From contig NZ_CP124681.1 of assembly GCF_029961765.1 (NCBI RefSeq), positions 5,084,001-5,148,000 on the forward strand: a stretch of 64,000 bases of DNA. The letters are read 5' to 3'. The position numbers were made by a program, and so were the translations under genes. Positions 48,530 through 58,130 of the stretch are shown here, piece after piece (positions within the stretch are counted from its first letter, which is position 1; every line of letters begins with the position of its first letter). The stretch is from Nocardioides sp. QY071. GTDB taxonomy: Bacteria > Actinomycetota > Actinomycetes > Propionibacteriales > Nocardioidaceae. The notes below the pieces were generated by a model. That model was not told the origin of the DNA. It saw only the letters and a list, made by a program, of their open reading frames with translations, and did no database searches.

Positions 48530-51500
48530 CTACTTCCTCCCGTCCAGCAGGTCGGACAGCGCCACCACGAGCTCGACCGGCGGCTGCCAAGTGAAGATGC
48601 CGCACGGGTTGCCGTCGACCCGCGGCGTCTCCGGCCCGCACATGCCGCGCAGGTAGAGGTAGGCGACCCCGCCGAGATGACGCGCCGGGTCGTAGCCGGG
48701 CTGGCGCCAGCGCAGGAACCGGTGCAGCACGACGGCGTACAGCAGCGCCTGGAGCGGGTAGTCGGAATGCCCCATCGCCTCGTCCAGCGCGCTCGGCCGG
48801 TAGGAGCCGGCCGTCAGCGGGTCGTCGGCCGGCCCGAGCCAGTTGGTCTTGTAGTCGATGACGACGTAGCGCGCGTCGCCGCTCCCGCCGCTAGCCGACG
48901 GCAGCCGGAGGACCACGTCGATCGAGCCGGTGAGGTAGCCGCGCAGCACCTGCCCGCCGAGCAGCGGGTTGTCGAGCGCATCGGCGTACGCACGCACAGG
49001 GTCGCCCTCCGGCAGGTGCTTGCGCAGCAGGGCGGCGATGTCGCCGAGCAGCACCTCGTCGCTCGACCGCGCCTGGTGGACCGGGTGGTCGCCGCCCGAC
49101 AGCGGCAGCTCGAAGTCGAGCTCGCAGAGCCGGTCCGTGGTGCCGACGGCGCGCAACGTGGTCTCGTCCATCAGCGGCCCGAGCGGGGTGTCGAGCACCG
49201 CGACCAGCGCGTCGGCGAGCTCCTCGGGCTCGAGCGCCACCGGCCACCAGGTCAGCTGATCCTCGATGTGGCCGAGCAGCTCGGCGCGCAGGTCACCCAC
49301 CGTCGGGTCGGTGTGCTCGAGGACGGCGTGGACCAGCGATCCGAAGGTCGCGCCGACGGGCAGCCCCGCCATCGGAGAAGGTACGGCGAGCGCCGGGTCG
49401 GGCGCGGCGGTCTCGACGACCGGCGGCAGGTCCTCGTCGTCCTTCGGCTCCACCTCGGGCTCGCTGCCGACGCCGGGTGCCGGGGTGCCGAGGTCGACAT
49501 GGCTCAGCGCCGAGTAGGACGTGCGCCGCCAACCGGTGTCGACGGACCGGGTGAAGGCCCGCGAGCTCAGCTCGACCGGCGGTTCCGGCGGCAGCGGCGG
49601 CAGGGCGGCCGCGGGCTCGGCGACCTCGGGCACGAACGCGCCCCGGTCGCGCCAGGTCGCGAACAGGCGGGTCGCCGCCTCCTCGTCGGGCACCGCCGGG
49701 TCGACCGGGACGACACCGCTCAGGCCCTCGCCGTCAGCTGCCGGACCGCGCAGCAGGAGGCGGTGGAGCGGCGAGGCCTCGGCGTTGCGGGTCGGCGCCC
49801 ACCACACGACGACCTGGCTCTGCGCGCGGGTGAGGGCGACGTAGAGCAGCCGCAGCCACTCGCCGTTCTCCTCTTCGCGCCAACGGCGCTGGTGGTCGGC
49901 CCAGTCGGGCCCGGCGTTGGCGACGTCGAGGCAGCGGCGCCCGGATGCGTCGTGGAACAGCGGCTTGTCGGGCTTGCCGACCCAGCGGTCGGCGAGCGAG
50001 GGCAGGTAGACGACGGGGTACTGCAGGCCCTTGCTGGCGTGGATCGTCACCAGCTGGACCGCGTCGGCGTCGGAGTCGAGGCGGCGGGTCCGCTCGGCAC
50101 CGCGGCCCTCGCGCGCCTCGAGCACCTGCTGGCGCAGCCAGGCGAGCAGGGCGACGGCGCCCATCTGCTCGCGCAGCGCGGCCTCGTGGAGCACCTCGCC
50201 GATGTGGCGCAGGTCGGTGAGGGTGCGCTCGCCCCCGACCTGGCCGAGGAGCCGCTCGGGCATGCCGCCCGAGGTCGCGGCCTCGACGACGGCGGCCACG
50301 CCGCGCCGGCCGAGCGCCTCGGACCAGGACCGGAGCCGGTCGCCGAGGTCGTCGCTGAGGTCGTCGCCGCCGGCGTCGAGGGTCGCGGCGTCGTAGCCCA
50401 GGAAGGAGGTGAGCGCCGCGGCCCGCACCCGCGGGGTGCGGTGGGGCTGCTCGAGCGCCTCGAGCAGGGAGAGCCACTCGACGGCGGCGGGGGTCGCGAA
50501 GACGCTGCCGCCGCCGGCGATGACGGCCGCGACGCCGACCTCGAGCAGCGCGGCCCGCGCGGCGGCCAGGTCGGCATGGCGGTAGCAGATGACCGCGATG
50601 TCATCGGGGCGCAGCTCACGGCCCTCGAACGTCGCGCCGCTGGTGATCAGCGCCCGGATGTCGTGGGCGAGGTCGCGGGCGATGTGGGGCCGGACCTGGT
50701 TGACCGGCAGCGCGGTCCCGCCCCGCTTGCGGAAGGTCTCGCGCCGCACCACCCGCAGCCGGAACGGCGCCGGCTTCGGCGCCCCGGCCAGCCGCGACTC
50801 CTGGTGGTGGGCCTGCACGTCGTGGACGACGATCCGCGGGTCGCCCAGCTCGGCGCCGCCGAGGAGCCGGCCGAACCCGGCGATCAGGCCGGCGTCGCTG
50901 CGCCGGTTGACCGCGAGGGTCTGGCGGGTGGTGGCGGTCTCCGCCGCCGTGAGGTACGTCGTCACGTCGCCCCCGCGGAAGGCGTAGATCGCCTGCTTGG
51001 GGTCGCCGATCAGCACCATCGTGGCGTGGCCGCTGAACGCCCGGTCGAAGACCTTCCACTGCACCGGGTCGGTGTCTTGGAACTCGTCGACCAGCACGAT
51101 CCGCCACCGCGCCCGCATCCGCGCCCGGGCCGGGGAGTCAGGCGACTCGAGCGCGTCGGCGAGCTGGTCGAGCAGGTCGTCGTAGGACAGCACCCCGAGC
51201 CGGCGCTTGCGCCGCTCGATCTCCTGGCGCACGGCCGTGGCGAACGCGACGCGTCGCCCTGCCGGGTCCTCGCGAGGCAGGCCGGCGGGCTCGAGGTCGG
51301 CCTGCGGGTCGCCCACGACGCGGCGCGCGATGGCGAGCGCCTCGGTGTGGGTGAACGCCGGTGCGGTGCCGGCGGGCAGCTGCGCGAACGCCCGCAGGTA
51401 GAGGTCGTCGACGACCTCGACCAGCATGTCGTCGAGGTCCTCGACCAGGCGGGCGCGGGCGTCGGTGTCTCCCGCGACGCCGAGCGAGTCGAGCACCAGA

Positions 51501-51967
51501 GAGCAGAACTGGTGGATGGTGGCGATGGTCGCCGCGTCGAAGTCGGCCAGCGCCTGGCTGACCCGGCGGTGCCTGGTCCGGAGCTCGTCGGGCGGGCCGT
51601 CGAGGAGCTGTTCGATCACCTCGGTCGGCGGGCTCGCCAGGGTCCCGGCCAGCGCGGCCTCGGCCTCGACCAGCTGGCGGCGTACCTGCTCGCGCAGCTC
51701 CTGGCTCGCCGCCCGGCCGAAGGTGACGACGAGCAGCTGCTCGAGCGGCACGCCCTCCTCGGCGACGTAGCGGGTCACGAGCGCGCCGATGGTCCAGGTC
51801 TTGCCGGTGCCGGCGCTGGCCTCGAGCAGGGTGGTGCCGGTCGGCAGCGGCCCGCGGATGTCGAAGGGGCTCATGCTCGTCGAGTCCGATCCGGCGGAAG
51901 GACCGGGGTCCCCGCGGCGTTGTTCGGGGGAGCGCAGCGGAGGAGAAGAACGGCGTGGGGTGGTCAT
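48530..51967 (-). CDS. recB: Exodeoxyribonuclease V beta subunit RecB
   Basis: A 1145-aa helicase-nuclease. Walker A is LLEASAGTGKTWTIGALVTRYV, Walker B LVDEFQDTDPVQWKVFDRAF, GDPKQAIYAFRGGDV is motif III, and the C-terminal nuclease motif is VVIDYKTNWLG. Start choice: the ATG at 51967 overlaps the recC stop (ATGA) and has AAGGTGG 6 nt upstream. However, residues 1-24 (MTTPRRSSPPLRSPEQRRGD...) come from a dispersed 70-bp repeat, and the conserved protein begins near the ATG at 51874 (MSPFDIRGPLPTG). Either start is possible. Confidence 0.92.
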   Translation of the reverse strand: MTTPRRSSPPLRSPEQRRGDPGPSAGSDSTSMSPFDIRGPLPTGTTLLEASAGTGKTWTIGALVTRYVAEEGVPLEQLLVVTFGRAASQELREQVRRQLVEAEAALAGTLASPPTEVIEQLLDGPPDELRTRHRRVSQALADFDAATIATIHQFCSLVLDSLGVAGDTDARARLVEDLDDMLVEVVDDLYLRAFAQLPAGTAPAFTHTEALAIARRVVGDPQADLEPAGLPREDPAGRRVAFATAVRQEIERRKRRLGVLSYDDLLDQLADALESPDSPARARMRARWRIVLVDEFQDTDPVQWKVFDRAFSGHATMVLIGDPKQAIYAFRGGDVTTYLTAAETATTRQTLAVNRRSDAGLIAGFGRLLGGAELGDPRIVVHDVQAHHQESRLAGAPKPAPFRLRVVRRETFRKRGGTALPVNQVRPHIARDLAHDIRALITSGATFEGRELRPDDIAVICYRHADLAAARAALLEVGVAAVIAGGGSVFATPAAVEWLSLLEALEQPHRTPRVRAAALTSFLGYDAATLDAGGDDLSDDLGDRLRSWSEALGRRGVAAVVEAATSGGMPERLLGQVGGERTLTDLRHIGEVLHEAALREQMGAVALLAWLRQQVLEAREGRGAERTRRLDSDADAVQLVTIHASKGLQYPVVYLPSLADRWVGKPDKPLFHDASGRRCLDVANAGPDWADHQRRWREEENGEWLRLLYVALTRAQSQVVVWWAPTRNAEASPLHRLLLRGPAADGEGLSGVVPVDPAVPDEEAATRLFATWRDRGAFVPEVAEPAAALPPLPPEPPVELSSRAFTRSVDTGWRRTSYSALSHVDLGTPAPGVGSEPEVEPKDDEDLPPVVETAAPDPALAVPSPMAGLPVGATFGSLVHAVLEHTDPTVGDLRAELLGHIEDQLTWWPVALEPEELADALVAVLDTPLGPLMDETTLRAVGTTDRLCELDFELPLSGGDHPVHQARSSDEVLLGDIAALLRKHLPEGDPVRAYADALDNPLLGGQVLRGYLTGSIDVVLRLPSASGGSGDARYVVIDYKTNWLGPADDPLTAGSYRPSALDEAMGHSDYPLQALLYAVVLHRFLRWRQPGYDPARHLGGVAYLYLRGMCGPETPRVDGNPCGIFTWQPPVELVVALSDLLDGRK
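51902..51967. repeat. Dispersed ~70-bp repeat, copy A (inside recB start)
   Basis: About 66 bp matching 57483-57555 over nearly all its length. Shared blocks are ACCGGGGTCCCCGCGG, GTTGT, GAGC-CAGCGG, AGAAC and CGTGGGGTGGT, with small indels between. Its ATG overlaps the recC stop codon. Confidence 0.65.
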
Positions 51968-54900
51968 AGGGGACCCACCTTCTCGGCGCCGGCGAGCAGA
52001 GGCTCCCACAACGTCCAGGCGTACGACGGCAGGCCGGCGTCGATCAGCACCGACACCGGCGCGTCGTGCCCCCAGATCCGGCGGTGCACGGCGTCGTCGT
52101 CCTCGCCGGTGATGCCGAACGGGTTGAACGGGTCGGTCCTCCAGGCGCGACCCGCGGCCTCGACCGGGTCGATGTCCATCCCGCGCAGCTCCTTTGCCCG
52201 CGCCTCGGCCCAGGCATGCGCGGTCTTGAGCGGGATCGGCAGCGGCCGCACGGCACCTTCGTCGTAGAGCGCCACGACGGCGCCCAGCCACTCGAGTGCG
52301 CGGTGGTCCAGCGGCCCGGCCAGCGCCCGCTGGGGTCCGCCCTTGGCGCGGGCGATCGCGTGGCTGCTCCAGTTCTCGTCGGGGTGGCTGGCGCTGAGGG
52401 CGACCACACGCAACCACGACGCGATCCGCTGCTTGGGGCCGGGCCGGGAGTAGGTGACGTCGACGAGCTGGTTGCCGTGGATCCGGGGCACGGTGCCGGT
52501 GAGCCGGCGACCGCCCCCGAGGTCGACGTCGACGTCGACGCTGCGCGCGGGGGCGGCCCGCAGCGGCGCGCTCTGCTGGAGCAGGGCCTGGCAGTCGCGG
52601 ACGACCTCGGCGAGCGCGCCGTGGCCGAGGCCGAAGGGGGGCAACGAGCCGCGCAGCTGCTCGGCGAGCATCACCGCCTCGCCGGTCGTGCCGGGGTCCT
52701 CGGAGGAGAGCACCGCGCGCAGCAGTCGGTCGCCGATCGCCCACTTCTCCAGGTTGTCGAGGTCGACGGGGATCGCGTCGGCGACCTCGCCGGGCTCGAA
52801 CGGGGTGGCGACGTCGAGCCGGCCGCGCAGGAAGGTGCGGGCGGGGCGGAGCACGAAGTCGACGAGGTCGGCGAGGGACACGTCCTGCTGCGGGCGGGTC
52901 GTCAAGGGGCCCGACAGGAAGGACGGGACCGGCGTCCGCTCCCGCACCGACGCCCGCGCGCCGGCGAGCGAGGCGCGGTCGAAGCTGAACGGCTCGCTCC
53001 CGACCAGCTCGCCGGGGACGTGGTTGCGCGGGTCGAAGCCCTGCAACGGATGGCGTACGACGACCCGGTCACGCACCGGCGCCGCGGCCGTGCGGTCAAG
53101 GGCGTCGAGCAGCTCACCGAGCGGCACGGCCGGCGGCCGCTCCTGGCCGGTGTGCTCGGCGGCGCCGGTGTAGGTGACCACCAGCCGCTCGCCGGCCGCG
53201 AGGATCGCGTCGAGCAGCAGCTGGCGGTCCTCACCACGCAGGTCGCGCTCGCCGACCCGCGGCCGGCGGCCGAGGACGTCGTCGCCGTTGACCCCGCTGG
53301 TGCGCGGGAAGACGCCGTCGTCGAGCCCGACCAGGCACACCACCCGGTGGGGCACCGACCGCATCGGCACCATCGTGCAGACGGTCAGGGTGCCGGTGCG
53401 GAAGTTGGCGCGCGTCGGCCGTCCGGCCAGCCGGGCCTGCAGCAGCGCACGCACGTCGGCGAGTCGCAGTGGAACGCCCGTGTTGTCAGCGTCGCTCTCG
53501 TCGGCACTGGCCCTGGCCCGCGCGAGCTCGCGCTCGAACTGCGGCAGCTGCCACGCGTCGTCGTCCTCGACCTCGCACAGGTCGCGCACACCTTCGGCGA
53601 GGGCCGCGAACCACTGCTCGGCGGCGGTCGCGGCGTCGAGCGCGCCGAGGCAGGCGCCGAGCCGAGCGACCGCCTCGCTCATCCGGCCGACCAGCTCGAT
53701 CTCACCGCTGGCGATGTCGTCGACCGGCAGCCCGCGACCGACGTGGCGGTGCTCGTCGTCGCTCATCGCGACGCCCAGCAGCAGCCGGTCGAGCCCGGCC
53801 CGCCAGGTGTTGTGCTCGAACCCGTCCATGGCGTACGCCGCCCGCTGGCTCGCGTCGATCCCCCACCTCACGCCGGCCTCGGCGACCCACCGGGTCATCC
53901 GCGCGAGGTCGTCGTCGGTGAACCCGAACCGGCGCCGGCACACCGGCCGGGCCAGCAGGTCGAGCACCTGGGACGCCGTCGCCCGGCCGCCCGCGAGCTC
54001 GACGAGCACGACCGCGACGGCGAGGAGCGGGTTGGTGCTGGTGCTGGCACGGTCGGCGAGGCGGACCCGCAGCTGGTGGGCGGGGTGCAGTCCGGCGTCA
54101 CCCGGGCCGCCCGGGCCGTCACCGATCAGCTCGCCCATGCCGAAGCCGGCGGAGATCAGCGGCGCGTACGTCTCGACGTCGGGGCACATCACGACGATGT
54201 CGCGCGGCTCGAGGGTCAGGTCGTCCTCGAGCAGGCCGACGAGCAGCTCGCGCAGCACCTCGACCTGCCGCGCCGGACCGTGGCAGGCGTGCACCTGCAG
54301 CGAGCGGTCCTCGGCCCTCAGCACGCGGCCGGCCCGCTCCTCGGCGGACAGGGCCAGGTTGGCCCGGAGGTCGGACTGCAGCCAGCCGAGCAGGTCGTCG
54401 GGAGCCTCGGGGTCGGGCGCCGCACCTGAGTCGGAGGCCTCCCCCGTCCGCACCCGTGCACCCAGCACCGTCGCCAGCTCGCGGGCGTCGCGCCCGAGCG
54501 AGGCCAGCAGCGGATGGTGCGCCAGCTCGGCGGAGGTGGACCCGTCGCGCGGCCCCAGCTCCATCCCGGCCTCGGCCACCGCAGCCCACAGCGCGGCCGA
54601 CGGCTGGGCGAGCCACAGGTGCACGTCGCGGTGGGAGGCCAGTGCCACGAGCAGGTCGATCTCGGTCTCGGGCAGCCGGGTGTGGCCGAACAGCGACAGC
54701 CGGTCGGGCAGGTCCAGGCCGGCGACCTCACCGGCCCGCAGCGCCGCGCACACCCGGTCGTGGCGTACGTCGGGCGCCTCGTCGTGCCCCGCCGCGGCCA
54801 TCCGCGCGAGCAACCGGCGCCACAGCTCGGCCTCCCACACCAGGTCCGGCGCCAGCACCGACCCGGCCCCGTCGGTGTCGCGGCCCTCGCGCCAGTCGCG

Positions 54901-55368
54901 GACCAGCGCGGGACGCTGGACGGCGTACGACGCGAACAGCTCCGCGAGCCGTCGCGCCACCGACCACCGGCGGCTGCGGCGCAGCTCGCCCTCCTCGCCG
55001 TCGAGGCCGTGACCGAGGTGGGTCGCCAGGGTCGCGCACCACGGCTCGTCGAGCGAGTCGTCGATGGTCGCCAGCAGCGGCCAGACCAGGCGATCGGGAT
55101 GCCACGGGTCGTCACGGTCGCGGCCGAGCAGCATGCCGACCAGCGACGCGGGCTGCAGGAAGCGGACCCCCGCGCACACGCCGTCACCGCCCGACGGTCC
55201 GGCACCGAGACGGTGCGAGAGACGTTGGGTGAGCCACCGCTCGACGCCCTTCGCCGGCACCACCACGACCTCGCTGGCGAACGGGTCGGCCAGCGGGCTC
55301 GCCAACAGCCCGCCGAGCTCGTCGGCGAGCAGGTCGGTCCGCGCGGCGCGGTGCAGGTGGAGGGTCAT
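51964..55368 (-). CDS. recC: Exodeoxyribonuclease V gamma subunit RecC
   Basis: A 1134-aa protein. It starts LHLHRAARTDLLADELGGLL then FASEVVVVPAKGVERWLTQRLS, the RecC N-terminal helicase-like fold without active ATPase motifs. DIVVMCPDVETYAPLI and HRVVCLVGLDDGVFPR are family blocks, and the C-terminal nuclease-like domain is inactive. RecC recognises Chi and scaffolds RecB and RecD. First gene of the operon, 11 bp from the TetR gene stop. Confidence 0.93.
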   Translation of the reverse strand: MTLHLHRAARTDLLADELGGLLASPLADPFASEVVVVPAKGVERWLTQRLSHRLGAGPSGGDGVCAGVRFLQPASLVGMLLGRDRDDPWHPDRLVWPLLATIDDSLDEPWCATLATHLGHGLDGEEGELRRSRRWSVARRLAELFASYAVQRPALVRDWREGRDTDGAGSVLAPDLVWEAELWRRLLARMAAAGHDEAPDVRHDRVCAALRAGEVAGLDLPDRLSLFGHTRLPETEIDLLVALASHRDVHLWLAQPSAALWAAVAEAGMELGPRDGSTSAELAHHPLLASLGRDARELATVLGARVRTGEASDSGAAPDPEAPDDLLGWLQSDLRANLALSAEERAGRVLRAEDRSLQVHACHGPARQVEVLRELLVGLLEDDLTLEPRDIVVMCPDVETYAPLISAGFGMGELIGDGPGGPGDAGLHPAHQLRVRLADRASTSTNPLLAVAVVLVELAGGRATASQVLDLLARPVCRRRFGFTDDDLARMTRWVAEAGVRWGIDASQRAAYAMDGFEHNTWRAGLDRLLLGVAMSDDEHRHVGRGLPVDDIASGEIELVGRMSEAVARLGACLGALDAATAAEQWFAALAEGVRDLCEVEDDDAWQLPQFERELARARASADESDADNTGVPLRLADVRALLQARLAGRPTRANFRTGTLTVCTMVPMRSVPHRVVCLVGLDDGVFPRTSGVNGDDVLGRRPRVGERDLRGEDRQLLLDAILAAGERLVVTYTGAAEHTGQERPPAVPLGELLDALDRTAAAPVRDRVVVRHPLQGFDPRNHVPGELVGSEPFSFDRASLAGARASVRERTPVPSFLSGPLTTRPQQDVSLADLVDFVLRPARTFLRGRLDVATPFEPGEVADAIPVDLDNLEKWAIGDRLLRAVLSSEDPGTTGEAVMLAEQLRGSLPPFGLGHGALAEVVRDCQALLQQSAPLRAAPARSVDVDVDLGGGRRLTGTVPRIHGNQLVDVTYSRPGPKQRIASWLRVVALSASHPDENWSSHAIARAKGGPQRALAGPLDHRALEWLGAVVALYDEGAVRPLPIPLKTAHAWAEARAKELRGMDIDPVEAAGRAWRTDPFNPFGITGEDDDAVHRRIWGHDAPVSVLIDAGLPSYAWTLWEPLLAGAEKVGPL

Positions 55369-55379
55369 CGCGGCCGAGG

Positions 55380-56543
55380 CTACTGAGGGGGTCCGGCAGA
55401 ACCCGACGGAGTCCCCAGCACCGCCCGCCCGATCCGCAGCAGCCCGTCGCGCTGGCCGTCCTCGTCGAGCGCCAGGCGCAGCCGCATCGAGTTGACGACC
55501 GACTGCGCCGCACGCACGAGCGCGTGGGCGTCCGAGCGCGACAGCTCAGGGCGGCAGGCCACGAGCAGCACGACCCACTCGTCGACGTAGTCCTGCTGCA
55601 TCCGCCGGATCGGCGCCCGCTCGTCCTCGGGCACGTGGACCAGCTCGGTGAACAGCGCGGCAAGCGCGTCCCCCTGCGCGACGTTGATCCGCACCAGCGA
55701 CGCCAGCGCCTTCTCCAGCGCCTCGGCCGGGTCGCTGGTGGCGGACAGGACGCCCGCCAGGTCGAACTGCATCGCGTCGAGGCACCGGGTGATGGCATGC
55801 ACGAGCACTGCGGACTTGCGCGGGAAGTGGTGGTAGAGCGTCGGACCCGAGATCCCCGCCGCGGCGCCGATGTCGTCCATGCCGACGGCGTGGAAGCCGC
55901 GCTCGGCGAAGAGGCGTACGGCGGCCGAGAGCGCCGCCTCGCGCCGCGACGCCGGCCGCAGCCCTTCCGCCGGGCCCACCGGCCGGCGTACGACGGCGCC
56001 ACCGGTGCCGAGATCGCCCAGGTCCGCGACGGCGATGGCGGCCGCGACCATCAGCTCCTGAGCACGGTCCCGGTCGACTTTGGCCCGCTCGAACGCCCGT
56101 CCGGTCGTGAGCACCGCGTGCACCGCCCAGGCCGGCACCTCCCCGCCGACCGCCTGGCGCAACGGCTCGAGCGCTGCGAGGTAGCGCGCCTCCAGCTCCG
56201 CGGCCCGGTCCGGCTGGAGGAACACCTGCCCGCGCTGCCACACGCTGCCCGCCCGGTCCGGTCGCAGCAGCCGGGTCGCGGCGTGGTCGAGCAGACCGGA
56301 CAGGTCGGCGGGACCGCCGTACGCCTGCTCGAGGAGCTCGATCTCCTGCTCGACCGCGGCGGCGAGAAGGCCCGTCTTTCCGCTGAAGTGGCGGTAGAGC
56401 GCGGAGGCGGAGACGCCCACCTCGGCGGCGATGTCGGCGACCGAGACGTCGTGGAAGCCGGCCCGCTCGAACTGCCGCGCGGCGGCAGCGACGATCAGCT
56501 GCTTGCGGTTGCGCGGGCGGCGCTGCGCGACGGCCTCGGGCAT
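55380..56543 (-). CDS. Double-domain TetR-family transcriptional regulator
   Basis: A 387-aa protein containing two TetR helix-turn-helix domains. The first is residues about 10-55 (RKQLIVAAAARQFERAGFHDVSVADIAAEVGVSASALYRHF, read as a block). The second starts near 205 (REAALSAAVRLFAERGFHAVGMDDIGAAAGISGPTLYHHF). Each is followed by a helical ligand domain, so this is a fused tandem. The ATG at 56543 overlaps the patatin stop by 1 bp (TGATG). Such double-TetR proteins are common in actinobacteria and regulate lipid genes. The coupling to a patatin gene suggests control of lipid turnover. Confidence 0.9.
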   Translation of the reverse strand: MPEAVAQRRPRNRKQLIVAAAARQFERAGFHDVSVADIAAEVGVSASALYRHFSGKTGLLAAAVEQEIELLEQAYGGPADLSGLLDHAATRLLRPDRAGSVWQRGQVFLQPDRAAELEARYLAALEPLRQAVGGEVPAWAVHAVLTTGRAFERAKVDRDRAQELMVAAAIAVADLGDLGTGGAVVRRPVGPAEGLRPASRREAALSAAVRLFAERGFHAVGMDDIGAAAGISGPTLYHHFPRKSAVLVHAITRCLDAMQFDLAGVLSATSDPAEALEKALASLVRINVAQGDALAALFTELVHVPEDERAPIRRMQQDYVDEWVVLLVACRPELSRSDAHALVRAAQSVVNSMRLRLALDEDGQRDGLLRIGRAVLGTPSGSAGPPQ

Positions 56544-57484
56544 CAGGCCGGCAGCCGGTCGAGGTAATCGACCATCGCCAGCCGCCCGCGCTCGATCGCG
56601 TCGTCGATGGCGGGAAGGTCGGCGCTGAGCCGCGACACGTCGGGCGAGCCGAGCGGCGGGCGCACCTCGACCAGGGTCGGTATGTCGGCCAGCGTGCCCG
56701 CGGCGAGGCGCAGGTCGTCGGCGGCGTACGACCGGAACCGGCCGACGTGGGCGGCCCCGGCGGCCCGGCCGTGTCGCAGGAAGTAGGGCGCCAGCAGCAC
56801 CCGCTCCAGCCGCGAGGGCGGGACCGCCCGCTGGTCGGCGCGGCGGGTACGCAGCACCAGCACGTGGGTCGCGCCCTGGGCGAGCGCGGTGCGGTAGGGC
56901 ACGCCCTCGGAGAGGCCGCCGTCGACGTACCTCCTCTCGCCGACGCGGACCGGCCGACCCGCCAGCAGCGGGATGCAGGAGCTGGCCCGCAGGGCCGTCT
57001 GGGCGCTCAGCCGGTCGACGACGTACGGCGCCAGGTCGGTCTCCTTGCCCGTGGCGGCATCGGTCGCCATCGGGTGGAAACGGATCGGGTTCGCCACGAT
57101 CGCGTCGAAGTCCATCGGCGTGATCGACTCGTAGACGTGGTGGACCAGGCGGCGCAGGTCGACGACCGGGCCACCGCGGAAGACCCGCCGCGGGTCGGTC
57201 ACCCTGGCGGCCTGGACCTCCGGCCAGGCCCAGCTGCGCAGCCACCGCTGTGCCTCTCCGGTGAGCAGCCAGGCTCCGTTGAGGGCGCCGCCGGAGGTGC
57301 CGTAGACGTCGTCGAAGCAGTCGGTGAGGCCGGCCTCGTCGATCGCCAGCGCCATGCCCGCGGAGTAGGCCGCCCGGCTGCCGCCGCCCTCGATGGCCAG
57401 CGCGATCCGGAACTCGTCGGTGCGCTGGCCCGGCCGGCTGCCGGACGCGCGGCGCGCGGCGAGGGCGTCGAGCAGGGTGGTCAC
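56543..57484 (-). CDS. Patatin-like phospholipase family protein
   Basis: A 313-aa patatin. The oxyanion glycines are in AIEGGGSRAAYSAGMAL (residues about 30-46), the nucleophile Ser in GTSGGALNGAW and the catalytic Asp in YVDGGLSEGVPY, completing the Ser-Asp dyad. It hydrolyses acyl esters of phospholipids or similar lipids. No signal peptide. The GTG start at 57484 overlaps the stop of a 24-codon frame formed by the dispersed repeat (copy B). Confidence 0.9.
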   Translation of the reverse strand: MTTLLDALAARRASGSRPGQRTDEFRIALAIEGGGSRAAYSAGMALAIDEAGLTDCFDDVYGTSGGALNGAWLLTGEAQRWLRSWAWPEVQAARVTDPRRVFRGGPVVDLRRLVHHVYESITPMDFDAIVANPIRFHPMATDAATGKETDLAPYVVDRLSAQTALRASSCIPLLAGRPVRVGERRYVDGGLSEGVPYRTALAQGATHVLVLRTRRADQRAVPPSRLERVLLAPYFLRHGRAAGAAHVGRFRSYAADDLRLAAGTLADIPTLVEVRPPLGSPDVSRLSADLPAIDDAIERGRLAMVDYLDRLPA

Positions 57485-57555
57485 CGGGGTCCCCGCGGAG
57501 TTGTGTGGCGGAGGAGCACAGCGGGGGAGCCGCAGAACTTCGTGGGGTGGTTCAT
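57483..57555. repeat. Dispersed ~70-bp repeat, copy B (between acetyltransferase and patatin genes)
   Basis: Counterpart of copy A in the recB start. On the minus strand it opens with an ATG that overlaps the acetyltransferase stop (ATGA), encodes a 24-residue frame (MNHPTKFCGSPAVLLRHTTP...) and ends with TGA overlapping the patatin GTG. Confidence 0.65.
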
Positions 57556-58130
57556 GCGGGGAGCTCTCTCACCACCCGGGCCGGGTTGCCGACCGCCAGC
57601 ACGCCGGCGGGCAGGTCGCGGGTGACGACCGAGCCGGCGCCGACGACGGTGTTGGCGCCGATGCTGACGCCGGGACAGACGATCACCCCGCCGCCGAGCC
57701 ACACGTTGTCGCCGATCGTGATCGGCGCCGCGTTCTCCCACTTCTCGCGCCGCAGCCCGGCCTCGAGCGGGTGCAGCGGCGTGAGCAGCTGCACGTTGGG
57801 CCCGATCTGCACGTCGTCGCCGATGGTTATGTCGACGACGTCGAGGGCGATCAGGCCGAAGTTGACGAACACCCCCGAGCCCACACGGATCTGGCTGCCG
57901 TAGTCGACGCGCAGCGGCGGGCGGATCGCGCTGTCCTCGCCGAGGGCGCCGAGCAGCTCGCCGAGGATCTCGGTACGACGAGCGCGCTCGTGGATCCCCG
58001 TCGCGTTGTAGGCCTCGGTGAGCTCCTGGGCCCGGACATGGTCCGCGACCAGCTCGGGGTCGTCGGCGAGGTAGAGCTCGCCCGCGAGCATCCGCTCCTT
58101 CGTCGACCGGGTGTCGTCCACGGCGCTCAC
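57552..58130 (-). CDS. Sugar O-acetyltransferase (maltose/galactoside acetyltransferase family)
   Basis: A 192-aa left-handed-beta-helix acyltransferase. The maltose-acetyltransferase domain is at the N-terminus (RMLAGELYLADDPELVADHVRAQEL). Hexapeptide repeats follow (DDVQIGPNVQLLTPLHPLEA with the catalytic His, then ITIGDNVWLGGGVIVCPGVSIGANTVVGAGSVVTRDL). The GTG at 58130 overlaps the upstream stop as GTGA. It acetylates a sugar hydroxyl with acetyl-CoA. Confidence 0.9.
   Translation of the reverse strand: MSAVDDTRSTKERMLAGELYLADDPELVADHVRAQELTEAYNATGIHERARRTEILGELLGALGEDSAIRPPLRVDYGSQIRVGSGVFVNFGLIALDVVDITIGDDVQIGPNVQLLTPLHPLEAGLRREKWENAAPITIGDNVWLGGGVIVCPGVSIGANTVVGAGSVVTRDLPAGVLAVGNPARVVRELPA

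Noticed and set aside
46772..54429. Very long plus-strand open frames opposite recBCD (over 1800 and 780 codons)
   Set aside because: They are antisense to the clear RecD, RecB and RecC coding frames, have biased Arg/Gly/Val composition and no family match. Typical of GC-rich DNA.
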